Assembly: GCA_943704415.1 (NCBI GenBank) | Contig: CALSCO010000975.1 | Coordinates: 26,165-90,164, forward strand | Length of the DNA stretch: 64,000 nt | Direction of reading: 5' to 3' | Source of the DNA: Parvularia atlantis | Taxonomy: Eukaryota; Opisthokonta; Rotosphaerida | In this document: piece after piece, positions 46,701-57,836 of the stretch | How the letters are laid out: each line of letters begins with the position of its first letter | Position numbering within the stretch: position 1 is the first letter of the stretch | Position numbers and translations under genes: made by a program | Notes under the pieces: model-generated | Databases searched by the model: none | What the model saw: only the letters and a program-made list of their open reading frames with translations | What the model was told of the DNA's origin: nothing

Positions 46701-49700
46701 TGCGGCATTTGCCGGCTGCCGCCACACGCGCTTAGCGGCGCACAGCCACGCAGGTCGCGCACGCGCAAGCGCACCCGCCCAAGCCACTACCGTCCTTCTT
46801 CAGTGGCGACAGTCTGTGCCGCGCGTGAGCTGTGCACCGGAGCATGTTGGCCGGCGACAAAACGCACGCAGACGACGTCGTCGTCTTCTTTGGCGTCGGC
46901 TGCAGCGCCGACCCGGACGGCAATGCAACCGACGACCCGACCAAGAGCGGGGGCGCGCCACTGCCGGTCACGACGAGCTGGAAGCCCTGGGCCAGCCGCT
47001 GCGAGATGAGCTCGCGGAAGAGCTGCGCCCCGCTGTGAGCCGCGCACGGCGCAGGCGTGCCCACACGCACCAGGTCCGTCTTCTTGTACCAGACGCGGTC
47101 GTCCGACAGCGACACGGTGTACATCGACTCCTGCCCTCAGCCGGTTCAGCGATGCCTCACCCACGAGTGTGCGCGCGCACCTGGTACAGCGACTCGAGCT
47201 CGTCGCTCGGCGGAAAGTAGTCGGTCGTGAGCGGCAGGCACGCGGGCGTGCACAACTGGCGGGCCGCGCAGTCAGTAACGCCCAGAGACGGCCGCGCCCA
47301 GACGCACCGAGAACCACTTGATGCTGTGCAGCTCGACGCCGCTCACGGTCGAGGCCGCCACGGGGAAGGCGTGGTACCAGCGGCGCCGGTACGACGACAG
47401 CCGGAGCGGGTTCTTGGACGGGTTGAACGGGTTGATGGCCAGCTTGCGGTCCTTCTTGGTCTGTATCGGCCGCCGGTCAGCGAGGGTGCAACACGCGCGT
47501 GAGGCCTCACCTTGTACTTGATCACCGTGCGCCGCGTCGCAGCCAGATCTACGCCCCACGCCGTGATCGGCATTGGCGACGTGCCGTATGGGTTTGGCGG
47601 CGGCCTGCGCGCGGCCCAAGGCAGTCAGCCACTGCTGTCGCTCGCGCGCGCGCATCGAGCGGTCGCACCCGCCGCTGCCGTAGCGCGAGTACGACGACGA
47701 CAGGACGAGCCCGTCGGCCGCCGTCGGCCCGTCGCCCGAGCGCTCGCGCGAGTGCCCACCCGGGATGGGGATGCCGTCGCGCTCGACCGTCTCGACCGAG
47801 GCCGCGTCGTCCTCGGGATCCGAGTCGCCCCTGCGATGCGAGGCGCAGCGTGAGCACGACCCCGCATCGGGGCTGAGACGCGCACAGGCCGGCTGACGCG
47901 ACGTGCAGCATGCGTCGGTCGCGCGTCGAGGCCCGCGGTGTCGACGGTGGCGTGCTGTTGATCTGCGGCGCGATGCCGAGCGGCGACGACGGTCGCGCCT
48001 GCCAGCCGAGCAAGCATGAGCAGAGCGAGGCTGCGACCGCGACGCACCAACGCCGGCGCCGCTGACCCACGGCCCTTCGTAGGCGATGGCGGCCTCATTG
48101 TCGCATCAATGTCGTCCGGCGTTGCGTCGAAGGACGGCGTGCGGCGCAAGCGCGGGCCATTCTGGCGCCGCCCGGACGCGGCGGCCGGCGGCTGAACGAC
48201 GGGCGCGACGGGCGCGACGGGCGGCGCGGTGCTGCCGGTCGCGGCGATGGTCGCGGCGATGCCCGCGATCGACTTACGCGACGCCAGTGACGTTGTGGAG
48301 CTGTTGCGTTGCAGGCGCGTCGGCGGCGGCGCGTCTGCCGGGTCCTCGGTCGGGCCGGCGAGGACGGCCTCGCGCGGCATCGACGGCGTGCTGCGCGACA
48401 TCTTGTTCTTGAAGGCGGCCAACTGCTGCGACTGCTGCAGCGAGGCCGATGCCGCAGCTGCGCCCGCGCGCGCCTGTTAAGCGGCGCATGCACACTCCGG
48501 CCCGGCACACCGTTCGCAAACACGTTGCGGTCGTACTCTTTCCAGTCGATCGCGTCGCGGTCGGTCCTGCGCGATGCGTGCGTCAGCCCAGTGCGTCGCG
48601 CTTTCGGCGACCGGGCGTACAGCGGCGGCAGGAAGAGGTCGCTCTTGCTCTGCTTCGGGTGCAGCTGAATGCCGCTGGCGTCGCACTGTGTCCCATCGTC
48701 ACACACGCGCACGCGCATGCGCCCAGCACGCACCTCGACCAGGCCCATCTGCAGCGAGTACATCTTGCACGAGGGCACAAAGCGCGAGGGCCGGTACGGG
48801 CGCTCGGTGTCGGACGGCGTGCGGTTGTAGAACGAGATGTCGATCCAGTGCGGGAGCGAGAAGTGGCTCTGAGGCACGGTGCCGTCGTCAAGCGATGGCG
48901 CCAGTGCGTGTGTGCGAGGGCGAGCGTGCCTTCTTGTCGTCGGCGTACGACTTGAACAGCGGCACGGTGTGCAGGGGCGGACGCGAGAGGCAGAGCACGT
49001 CGCAGCCGATGCCGTTGTCGATCATGCGGTGCTGGCGCGCAGCGGTGTGTGAGGCGCCGTCGTGAAGGCAACGCACGTGCGCGCGCGCCTTGGTCAGCTT
49101 GAGTAGGTCGTGGTCCACCTCAAAGAGGCCCGTGCCAGGCGTGATCACCAGTACCGACAGGCCCGTGCGCGACAGGTCGCGGTTGATGTACACGCGCTCA
49201 AACATGTTGAGCGCCAGGTTGGTCGCCTCGAGAAAGTTGCCCTCGCTCGCGGCAGAGTTGTCGCTCGCCTGCACGGCGCGGCCGTCGGGCCCTGCGGCGC
49301 GCGGCTCAAGCGACGGTGCTGCCAGCGGGGTCACGGCGGCGCACCTGTGATCCACGACTGCTCGAAGAGCTGCTGCTGGTAGCGCATGCACTCCTGCTTC
49401 AGCGAGTTGAGCACGGACGCGCACTCGGTGCGGCTCTCGTAGTCGGCGATGACCTTGTAAAAGTCCTGGAAGCACCGGCCGTGGATGTCTGCGCACAACG
49501 CGCGCTCCGCGTCAATCGTACGCAACGACGGCAGTACATGCGCGCACCCCACGCAAGGCCGTCGGCCCACGTGCGCTCGCGCTGCGCCTGCTGCTGCTGC
49601 GCGAGCTGATGCTGCTGCTGTTCCAGGCGCGCCTGCAGCCCGCCGGTGCTGTACTTGGCCGGGCTGGGCGGCGACGGCGTGCGCGACCACCTGTGCGCGC

Positions 49701-50810
49701 CTCAGCCGCCGGCGCACGGGCCAGGTGCACAAAGCACCGCACCACGACGGCTGCTCGAACGGGTAGTATAGCCGCGAGAACAGGATAACCGAGATGTCGT
49801 GGTTGGTGCCGAGCGCTGTCCACCGGTCAAACAGCTCCGGCAGGAAACCTGGCGCGGCGCGCTCAGACGGCGCACCCCGTCGCCCGGCCCGCCGCACCTT
49901 GCACGGCTTTCTCGATGTACAGCTCGCCGTCCTCGTCAAACTCCCACATCTCGCGGCTCATCTGCAGGAAGACATGGAACTTGGCCGACTCGGAGCGGAA
50001 GACGGTCTTGGTGTTCTCGGTCACGAGCCCGCACTCGACCTCCTTGCCGCCGATGTACAGGCGCTTGATCTGCGCGGGCGTGCGGCGCGTTTGCGCCGAC
50101 GATAGGCAGCGCGAACGGACGCGAACGGACGCACGCACCTGCGCGCGCATGCCTGCATGCGTGACCTTCTTTTCCACGTACACACCCGTGCCCACGAGCG
50201 TCTTCTCGAGCCGCCACATGTCGCTGCGCCCAAGGTACTGCGCCCGGCGCTCAGGCCGCGCGGACGCACACGCCGGTCTCGGGGGCGCGCACCTGGTCCT
50301 TGAAGCTGACCTGCATAAAGTCGACGGCGACGGCCTCCGGCTCGACCTGCACCGGCGGCGTGTCACGGCGATGCGATGCCGCCCCAGCGCCTCGTGCAAC
50401 GCACCGCCGCGACCCAGTACTCGCGCCGGTTCTGCAGGTTGAACAGGTCGGCGACGTATCTGCGCACGCAACGTGAGCGCGGGTGCCGCCCGCGACGACG
50501 CGGACAGCGCACTTGCTGACACTGATCTGCAGCTGCGCGTTCTTGGGCTTCGCACTCGAGACCTGCACGACGACGCGCGGCGTGGGGCCGCCGGGCTGCG
50601 GCGGCGCGGCCTTGTCGCATCTGCGCGGCGCATCGCATCGGCGTGCGCGCCCGCACACATACTCCCGCGGCATCGCGCGCACGGCTGCAGCGACAGCAGC
50701 TGGCCCGCCGCGACGTGCGGGAACACGTCCAGGTTGACGACCACGTCCTCCGCGTACAGCTGCGCGTCGTGCACCCACACGACCGCGGCGCGCGGCGCAG
50801 GCGCCGCCAT
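43739..50810 (-). CDS. IML1: GATOR1/SEACIT subunit IML1 (DEPDC5)
   Basis: GAP-complex subunit that restrains TORC1 at the lysosome or vacuole by acting on Rag GTPases. The start [20 protein letters not shown] leads to the N-terminal IML1 domain: [91 protein letters not shown] and [14 protein letters not shown]. Mid-protein: [19 protein letters not shown]. The DEP domain lies at about 45340-45700 ([40 protein letters not shown]), and the C-terminal domain contains [20 protein letters not shown] and FVWETNRLV. It ends with a short polyglutamine (eight CAG) tail at 43742-43766. More than 20 introns. Convergent with the NZF gene (22 bp between stops). Confidence 0.92.
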
Positions 50811-50841
50811 CACGGCCGTCTGTCACACTTTCACAACAGCA
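50811..50841. promoter_or_regulatory. 31-bp spacer between divergent starts of IML1 and ANAPC13
   Basis: 31 bp between start codons. The near-perfect palindrome GCGTCACGTGACGC (50853-50866) lies in the first ANAPC13 intron, 15 nt downstream of its ATG. CACGTGAC is the CLEAR/Cbf1-type E-box. Confidence 0.5.
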
Positions 50842-51278
50842 ATGGCGACCGTGCGTCACGTGACGCTGGCTTGCGCTCAGCACAACTCACGGCGGCGGCA
50901 GGACGGGGCGTTCGGGTACCTGCACCGCGACGCGCGCCTGGTCGCGATCGTCGACGACGAGTGGCGACGCGATCGGCTCGCCGACGACGGTCTGCGCCGT
51001 GCCCGGTCCGTGCACACGCGCTCATCGCGCCCGCGCAGACATCGTCTCCGCCAAGGCCGCCGACCTGCAGGACAGCAACCAGGACGGTGCGATACGCGCG
51101 TGGCTGCCCCGTGCGCGGCCACTGAGCGCCGCCCGCTGCTCGCCCTGCGCACACAGAGCTTGTCAACGCCAAGCCGAAGCCGATTGACCCGCTTGAGAAG
51201 TGGGCGGACCTCGACCTCGGCACGCTCGGCGTACCAGCGGCCACCGGCGCACCCGGCGGCGGCGGTGCATCGTCGTGA
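50842..51278 (+). CDS. ANAPC13: Anaphase-promoting complex subunit 13 (APC13/Swm1)
   Basis: Small scaffold-stabilising subunit of the anaphase-promoting ubiquitin ligase. The exons MAT, DGAFGYLHRDARLVAIVDDE with WRRDRLADDGLR, a linker, and PLEKWADLDLGTLG match the known pattern of D(G)R-L-IVDDEWRRDxLxDDD, then a linker, then W-x-DL-AL. The first intron begins right after the third codon (GTGCGTCACG). About 90-100 residues. Recognition rests on two short motifs in the correct order and on size, so it is likely rather than certain. Confidence 0.75.
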
Positions 51279-51316
51279 CGTGTACATGTACACAGTGACT
51301 GAGTGCAGAAATCGAT

Positions 51317-52498
51317 TCATACGGCCATCGCCGAGTCGCTGTGCGACGGCGTGAGTGCGGGCGGCGTGTGCAGCTGCTGCCGACACCACGTCACAAAGTC
51401 GTCCAGCAGCACGGGCCCTAGCGCGCGCGCGCGCGCACGAGTGCGTCAGGCCGCGGCGCACCGGCACGCCGCCAAGACGCACATGCGCTCAGCTCGTCGT
51501 AGTTGGAATAGTCCGGCTTGATCTGCAGGCAAAAGTCGATAAAGTTAGCCCACTGGTCGCGGTTGACGGCGCGAAGGCGCGGCTGGTGCCGCGTGATAAA
51601 GTCGACGAAGCGCCCCGTGTGCGGCGAGCGCGCGCCGGGCACGAGCAGCAGCATCGCCGCGGCCGTCTGCACGGCACACGCATCAACACGCGCACGCTCG
51701 TCCACCGCACGCCGCTCCCTGCACCGGCACGTCGACGCTGCGCTGGTCCGGATCGCGCGCGTAGTCAAAGGCGTAGCGATAGATCTCGCGCAGCGTCGCC
51801 TCCTCGTCCAGGAACCGGCGCAGCTGCGGCAAGCTGAGTCTGAGCACGTCGATCGAGTCGGCACTGCCGCACGCATCATCTCAGCCACGCGGGCCGCGGC
51901 GGGGCGGGCGGCCTGGCAGGCGCACCGCAGCTTGTGCATGCCCGCGAGCCACTCCTGCCACGCAAAGTAGCCCATGCGCTTGGCGCCCATCAGCCACGCG
52001 AGCACTAGCACGAGCACCTGCGCCGCCCGCGTCAGCACGTCGCACACCGGCCGACACGCGCGTCGGCGCACGTCGGACGGTTCGACGTCGAGCTCGCGGC
52101 ACAGGCGCTCGACGCCGTCCGGCCCAATCACGTCAGTCCCGCCTGACCGCCGCGCGCACGTGAGCGTCGCGGCCGGGGCGAGAGAGTATGCACGCGGGGC
52201 CGCACTCGAGTACGCATGGAACCACGACAGGCACAGCATCGGCGAGAAGCCCTGGTGCGCCTGCGCGCGCGTGCGTCGCGCACTGCTCAGCCGTTCAGCG
52301 CTGCGACCGCGACTGCACCGCACATCGTTCTCGCTGCGCACGCACGGGCGCATCATCAGCCACCGCCAGCCGCAATGAGCGTGCGCCGCACACGCACCTC
52401 GGCGGCGTCCACAGCCGGCGCGGCCGCTTGGCGTCGGCCGGGGCGAGTGCGAGACCGGCGACGTCCGTGACACGCTTCTTCACCGATGATCGCGGCAT
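51317..52498 (-). CDS. DCN1-like neddylation co-E3 (DCUN1 domain)
   Basis: Promotes NEDD8 transfer to cullins. The start PRSSVKKRVTDVAGLALAPA (after Met) is a basic N-terminus, followed by short exons and the DCUN1/PONY domain: GPDGVERLCRELDVEPSDVR, VLAWLMGAKRMGYFAWQEWL, IYRYAFDYARDPDQRSVDV, GRFVDFITRHQPRLRAVNRD, QWANFIDFCLQIKPDYSNYD and LSAWGPVLLDDFVTWCRQLL. The Asp/Trp-containing DAD patch typical of DCN1 (ending LSAW-PVLLDDFV) is preserved. About eight introns. No UBA domain is evident at the N-terminus, as in the smaller DCUN1D proteins. The start is 26 bp from the eIF4E-like gene. Confidence 0.88.
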
Positions 52499-52524
52499 TT
52501 CCAATGTGGCCGTGCCCTGAATGA

Positions 52525-53173
52525 ATGATGACGGCAACGGTCATCCCACGGCCGCCCAAGGGCCGAGGCGGACGGGCCTCTCCGGCAGCAGCGGCCTCTC
52601 CAGCAGCAGCAGCAGCAGCAGCAGCAGTGCCAAACAGTCCGGACGCAGGAGGCGGGTCGCCGACGTCGCGCGGCCGCGGCAGGTCGGCGCGGACGTCGTC
52701 GTTGATGGCGGGGCGCGGTCGGGGCGCACCCGTGCTGTCGCCGGCGGAGAGCGTGTACCGCCGGCCCGAGCGGCTGCCGTCGTCATCGAGCGAGGCGGGC
52801 GTGACCGTGGCGAGCGTGTCTGAAGCGGCGCCGATTAAGGCCGCGGCCGCACAGACCGAGGACGCCAAGGATGGCGACGGCGACGGTGCGGATGCGAGCG
52901 AGCCGTCGAGCCAGCCGATGTCGCGGCTGCCGTCCGAGTCGACCCTCTCGCGCGCGTCGTCTAGCTCGTCTGACTGGGGCCGACCGCTGGCGATCGAGGA
53001 TGGCACTGCGCGGTACACGGACGAGTGGGACCGGCCCGAGTCGCCCGGAGGCGGATCCGACGACGCCGAGCATGCCGAGCACGCCGAGCGCAGCGAGCAG
53101 GCCAAGCATACTGAGCCACAGCCACCGCCAGAGAAGACGTCGCCGCCCCGGCTCGCGCCCTCGGAGCGGCAGC

Positions 53174-53266
<93 letters not shown>

Positions 53267-54309
53267 GCAACAAGCAGCGTGGGCTGCTGCCAAGTGCGCT
53301 TCGTGGTATCAGCGAGCTTGACCAGCGCTGACAGCGGCGCGCGCAGTGCCGCTGTCGTCGCCGGTGCGCGTGAGCTTCATGCCTGGGCCTGTAGCAGCAC
53401 TGTCGGGTCGCGCCCAGCCGCATCCGCCCGTGACGGCACCCGTATCCGCCCCCGTGCCAGCGCTTCATCCGGACGTGCTCATCGTGCTGCCGAGCGAGTG
53501 GTTACGCCTTTGCTGAGCCGCACGCGTGACGCGCGCACTGAGTCGAGGCCCGCCGCAGGGTCGTATACCTCGACAAGCGCACATATACGCGGCACACGCG
53601 CGACATCGGCAAGCAGAACTACGAGAGCGGCGTGCAGCGCATCGCGACGATCCGGACGGTGCGTGCGGCGTGCATCACCTGGCCTGACTGCTCTTGCTGC
53701 AGATCGGCGACTTCTGGGGCGTGTTCAACAACATCAAGAGGCCGTATCAGTTCCCGCTCGGCGTCACCATCAAGCTGTTCCGCGACGGCATCCGGCCGAT
53801 GTGGGAGGACCCGGCCAACCTGGACGTGCGTTGCCGGCGCGCGCGCTGCCTGGCCGACCTCACGGCGCGGCGCAGGGCGGGACGTTCATCATCTCCGTGA
53901 CCCAGAACGACGTCGGGTACCACCGCTGGTTCCTTCTAGTGCGCCGTGCATCGCGCCGCCCGCTGCCTCTGACGTGCGCGATCGCCCGCAGGTTCTCGAG
54001 GTCGTCTCGGGCGTCCTCGACGGCAACGAGGTCAACGGGCTCGGTGCGTGCTGTCGCGCGTTGTTGTATGTCACGGACCGCTGACGTCTGCGGGCGAGCA
54101 AGAGTACAAGCGCCGCGAGCACGATGACCGCGTGCTCGTATGGAACCGGCACGCGCACCAACACGACGGCAAGCACGTGCTCAAGTGCGCTGCGGCCGCA
54201 TTGCGCCGGCGCCTGCTGACAGCTTCGCACGCGCAGCGAACGCCTTGCAAAGCTCTTTGCCCAAAAGCCGCGCTACGACGTCAACAAGGACAGCATAGCC
54301 CGGTCGTAG
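52525..54309 (+). CDS. Class II eIF4E (4EHP-like) cap-binding protein with long polyQ N-terminal extension
   Basis: The first 250 or so residues are low-complexity (Ala/Ser/Pro/Asp-rich, starting MMTATVIPRPPKGRGG), ending in a run of 30 glutamines. The intron after QRGLLP joins in phase to MPLSSPVRVSFMPGPV. A second intron joins PSEW to VVYLDKRTYTRHTRDIGK. The eIF4E core follows: NYESGVQRIATIRT, IGDFWGVFNNIKRP, LFRDGIRPMWEDPANLD, GGTFIISV, VLVWNRH and HVLNERLAKLFAQKPRYDV. The Trp of PMWED is kept, while the other cap-stacking Trp position carries Tyr, as in class II (eIF4E2/4EHP) proteins, which repress rather than drive translation. An overlapping ATG at 52521 reads a different frame and is rejected. 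Confidence 0.84.
53176..53265 (+). repeat. Pure (CAG)30 tract encoding polyglutamine
   Basis: Thirty uninterrupted CAG codons, in frame in the eIF4E-like gene. The same bases translate as polyAla or polyCys on the other strand, but those frames are shadows. Confidence 0.95.
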
Positions 54310-54342
54310 CCAATTTTTTTTGTACGCGCTCCATTTGGCAGG

Positions 54343-55265
54343 CTAGGACGACGCAGAGGGATCATCGGTGGCCGCCGCTGCTTCTGTGCGTGGCCTCTTG
54401 CTCGGGCTGCTGTCGGCGGACGTCGTCTGCTGCAGCAGCTGCTGCTGTACGGCCTCGGCCTGCGGCAGGTCTCGGTGAACAGGGCCGCGCTGCAGCGCAC
54501 AGCCACCCGCGCACCCGCAGGAGCATCTTAGTGCGCACGTCGCGCAGCTGCAGCTTGAGCTGGCGCAGCTCGGCGCGGCGCTCCTCCAGCTGGACGGCGG
54601 CGGTGGCCTGCGCGACGTCCGCTCAGCTCAAGCGGGCCGGCCGAGGCGCGCGCGTGCCTGCAGCGTCGGCTTGGGCAGCTCGACCGCCTCCCACACGTCG
54701 CGCGGGACCTCAAACTGCGCGCGGTTCTCCTCGATGCGCCGGCGGATCTCGTCGCGCTGCAGCTTGTCTGCGGCCGTAGCTCACTCAGCACGCGACGCGC
54801 GCACACACACAGCCGGGCGCGCGCGCACACACCGCCCATGTTGACGATGACTCCGCCCTTGCGACGCACGTCGGGGCCTTGGCGCGTGCTGTTGCGCTGC
54901 CCGACGGCGGTCACGTCGAGGTGCAGGCCCGCGAACTCTGCGAAAGGCGCGATTGGGCGGAGCCGTGCGCGCGCGTGCTGTGTGCGCGCTCGCACCGGCC
55001 GTCGACTGCTGCCCGAGCATGCGCTGCGTCTGGATGTTGAGCTGCACCGTCGTCTTGCCCGGGAGGCACCCACTCTCGACGATGGCCATCCAGTTGCCGA
55101 CGCCGAACTTCATCAGGGCCTTGCGCAGGATCTCAGACTCGTCGTCGGTCCATCCTGGCGCACGCACGCACGTGAGCACGTCTTCACGAGGCATCCGGGC
55201 AGCGCACCTGGCGACAGCGTGTAGTTCCAGAGCGAGGCGCTGTCGTTGGTCGCGACGAGCGACAT
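54343..55265 (-). CDS. Myb/SANT-domain protein with coiled coil, unnamed family
   Basis: Start taken at MSLVATNDSASLWNYTLSPG (55265); an in-frame ATG at 55349 would overlap the Sel1 gene. The SANT repeat is WTDDESEILRKALMKFGVGN, then WMAIVESGCLPGKTTVQLNI. A tightly spaced region follows (QTQRMLGQQSTA, FAGLHLDVTAVGQRNS, RRKGGVIVNMG), then a charged coiled coil (DKLQRDEIRRRIEENRAQFE, LEERRAELRQLKLQLRDVRT), a poly-Q stretch and SPSKRPRTEAAA, a possible nuclear localisation signal. It probably binds DNA or chromatin. The conserved block after the SANT domain suggests a distinct family that I cannot name. One intron (54608-54657) needs a GC donor. Confidence 0.72.
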
Positions 55266-55317
55266 GTCTAGATGGATGCGCACCAGCTGCCCTTCAGAGT
55301 GCACCGGGACGTACGCG

Positions 55318-56196
55318 ATGTGGCGAGCATCGAGCGTGCGTGTCACCATCCTCGCGCGACGCGATCGCGGCGCTCACTCGGCTCCGGCAGCGAGCGCTGC
55401 AGCTGCACGCCGACGCCGCCGCGCTGCTGCGCACGCCCGGGCGCGCCAGCCGCCTGCGCGCCGCCGCGCTACTTGAGCAGGCCGCCGCGCTCGGCCACCG
55501 CGACGCGATGTACGACCTTGGCCTGATGTACGCCGATGAGCAGCTGCCGGACGACGAGCAGCACATGCGGTGCGCGCGCTCGCGCACAGAGGCGGGGGCG
55601 GCGGCGTAACTCAGGTGCGGATCATGCGCAGCGCCAAGCGCATGCTGCAGGCGGCCGCGGCCGGCGGGCACCCGCTCGCGCAGTTCCGCATGGCGCTCGA
55701 GCACCGCCGCGGCAAGCTGCACGGCTTCGGGACCGACCTCAGTCTGAGCGTACGGTACCTGCAGATGGCCGCGCAGCAGGTCCGTGGTCACATGCACAAC
55801 GTGCAAGGCGTGCTGACGAGCGCGCAGGACCACCCGGAGGCGCTGTTCTACCTCGGGCTGCACTACCACGCAGGCAGCGTCGTGCCGCTCGACCTCGCGC
55901 ACGCCTACGGTCTCTTTGCGCGCGCTGCCGAAGCCGGCCACGTCCCGTCCATGTGCGCCGCCGCAGCACTGCTCGTCAAGGGTGCGCGCCGCTTGCGACG
56001 GGTGAGTTGCGAGCCCACACGCGGCGCAACAGGGCACCAGGACGGCAGCACGTTTGTCAGGACAGCCGAGAACGACGCACTCGAGCGGGCGCGCGCGTGG
56101 CTGAGGGCCGCGGCAGCGCGCGAGGAGAGCCAGGACCTGGCGGTGACGTGGCTGCGCTACCTCGACCTGCTCGAGCAGACGCACAACGTGCGATGA
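55318..56196 (+). CDS. Sel1-like repeat protein
   Basis: Exon 1 is MWRASS, joined in phase to RALQLHADAAALLRTPGRAS. Sel1-type repeats follow: LEQAAALGHRDAMYDLGLMY, MLQAAAAGGHPLAQFRMALE, SAQDHPEALFYLGLHYHAGS and AHAYGLFARAAEAGHVPSMC. Sel1 repeats are TPR-like and build scaffolds, for example for ERAD or signalling. No signal peptide or membrane segment was seen, so an ER-lumenal role like SEL1L is unlikely. Only about four repeats; partner unknown. About four introns. Confidence 0.75.
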
Positions 56197-56254
56197 ATAG
56201 CGCTCATGCCTTCGTGTTGCCCAGCTTTGCCTACAACAACGGTCTTTACCACTG

Positions 56255-57799
56255 TCACGAGCTCTTGATGTGCCCGGTGGACGCGTCCTGCGACGGCGAT
56301 GCCGAGATCGGCTCGGACGCGAGAGCGCTGGTGGACGCCTCGGGCTGCGGCGGCACGGACGTCGAAAACTTCATCATCTCGGCGAACTCGCCGCGCGCGA
56401 GCGCCACGAGCACGACCGAGAGCGAGCACGCCGGGCTGAGGTAGAGCAGCGCAGGCTGGCGCACGGCGTCCGTTAGGCCGTGCCGCGGCGTGCCGGCGCG
56501 CACACGCGCCGCACCTGCGCCGCCTGGAAAACGTGCATGACCGTCACCGTCGCGATCAGCCCGAGCACGTACGCGATGAAGCACGCGGTGAAGTACGGCT
56601 TCGAGTAGCTCGCCTTGCCCTTGCTGCGGCTCTCGTCGAAGCACAGCGCGAGTGCGATAAACAGGCCTGCGACGCGTGGCGTCAGCACGGCCAGGCGCGC
56701 ACGCACGCGAGGCGACGCACCGGGCACGACAATGTCGCCCAGGCCGAGCATCGTGAACTTGTACTCGTCCGCATACAGATCGCGCGGGAAGAGCACCTTG
56801 ATGGGCGCGTCGAACGACGTGGCGACGGTGACCATGACCTGACGCGCGGCCCGCTCGCGTCAGCCGCGCCCGTCGACGCGCATCGCGGACGCGCGCGCGG
56901 GCGGGACGCGCCTCGGTGCCGAATACCCAGAAGATGTCGTAGAGGAAGAGGCCGCCGAGGAGGATAAAGCCTGTCTGGAAGCGGTCGAGCAGCATCACCT
57001 GCGGGCGCAGCGTCAATCGTTCGCGCAACGCACGTACGCGCACACGGGCGAGGCCACGCGCCTGCATGGCCGAGTAGGCCAGGCACAGGCCGAACAGGTT
57101 GTTGGCGATCCAGTCCTTCGTCAGCTCGTAGTACACGGCGAACGCGCAGCCGACGACGAACGTGAGCACGTGCAGCTGGTCAAACTTGAGGTCGGCGACG
57201 ACTGGGCGCGCGGGGCGTCAGCGCGCGTGCGGCCGGCCTGGTGAACGCGACGCACGCTTCTTGCCCTGCGAGAGCACGGCCGTGTACGGCTCGCCGACGT
57301 ACTTGCCCAGGAACGGCATTACGGCCAGCACGGCGTCGTGCAGCAGGCCACCGAGCACGGATGCGCCCGAGAAGGCGATGAGGCCTGCGCGCGTGAGCGA
57401 GGCGCGGCCAGGCGGTGAGGCGACGTGCGCCCGCGTGGCGCGCGCGCGCACCCGACAGCACGAGCTGGAAGTAGTACTTGGGCACGTAGCGGAAGAGCAA
57501 GTAGAGCGACAGCAGCACGGCCGAGCCCATGAACGGGAAGCGTTTGGCGTCCTCGGCCGAGATGTGCTCGATCTGCGCGTCCTCCTTGCCGCTCTTGACC
57601 TGGCAGTGACGCGTGCGCGCGCGCCGTGTGTGAGCCGGCGGCGCCTCCGACGGCGTGTGTCCCGCGCAGCACGCACATCACCCAGCGTCCGCACGGCCGC
57701 GTGCGCGCCAAAGTAGATGGGCACGACGGCCATCACCCCGAGCGCCCCGAACGCGAGGAACAGGCGCGTCTCGGCGTCGGTGAGCGCGGTGACGTCCAT
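56255..57799 (-). CDS. SPP: Signal peptide peptidase (intramembrane aspartyl protease)
   Basis: Cleaves leftover signal peptides in the ER membrane; presenilin-type GxGD protease. The start MDVTALTDAETRLFLAFGAL opens the first of about nine membrane segments. Catalytic motifs are all present: YD in GGLFLYDIFWVFGTE, GLGD in KFTMLGLGDIVVPG, and PAL in AAQPALLYLSPAC. The tail after GEFAEMMKF is hydrophilic and lacks the KKXX ER-retrieval signal of the human protein (it ends STGHIKSS). Size after removing about seven introns is the usual 360-380 residues. The start is 37 bp from the TTI2-like gene. Confidence 0.94.
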
Positions 57800-57836
57800 C
57801 CACGTGGCCGGTGCTGACTGGCGGCTGCGGAAAAAA
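57800..57836. promoter_or_regulatory. 37-bp spacer between divergent starts of SPP and TTI2-like gene
   Basis: CACGTGG occupies 57801-57807, beginning 2 bp from the SPP ATG. A run of seven As precedes the TTI2-like ATG. Confidence 0.5.

Noticed and set aside
52521-52823. ORF starting MNDDGNGHPTAAQ
   Set aside because: Frame shadow. The MMTATVIPRPP frame alone continues into the polyQ tract and joins in phase to the eIF4E exons.
52961-53293. Poly-alanine and poly-cysteine proteins opposite the CAG tract
   Set aside because: These are translations of the complement of (CAG)30, with no splice or domain support.
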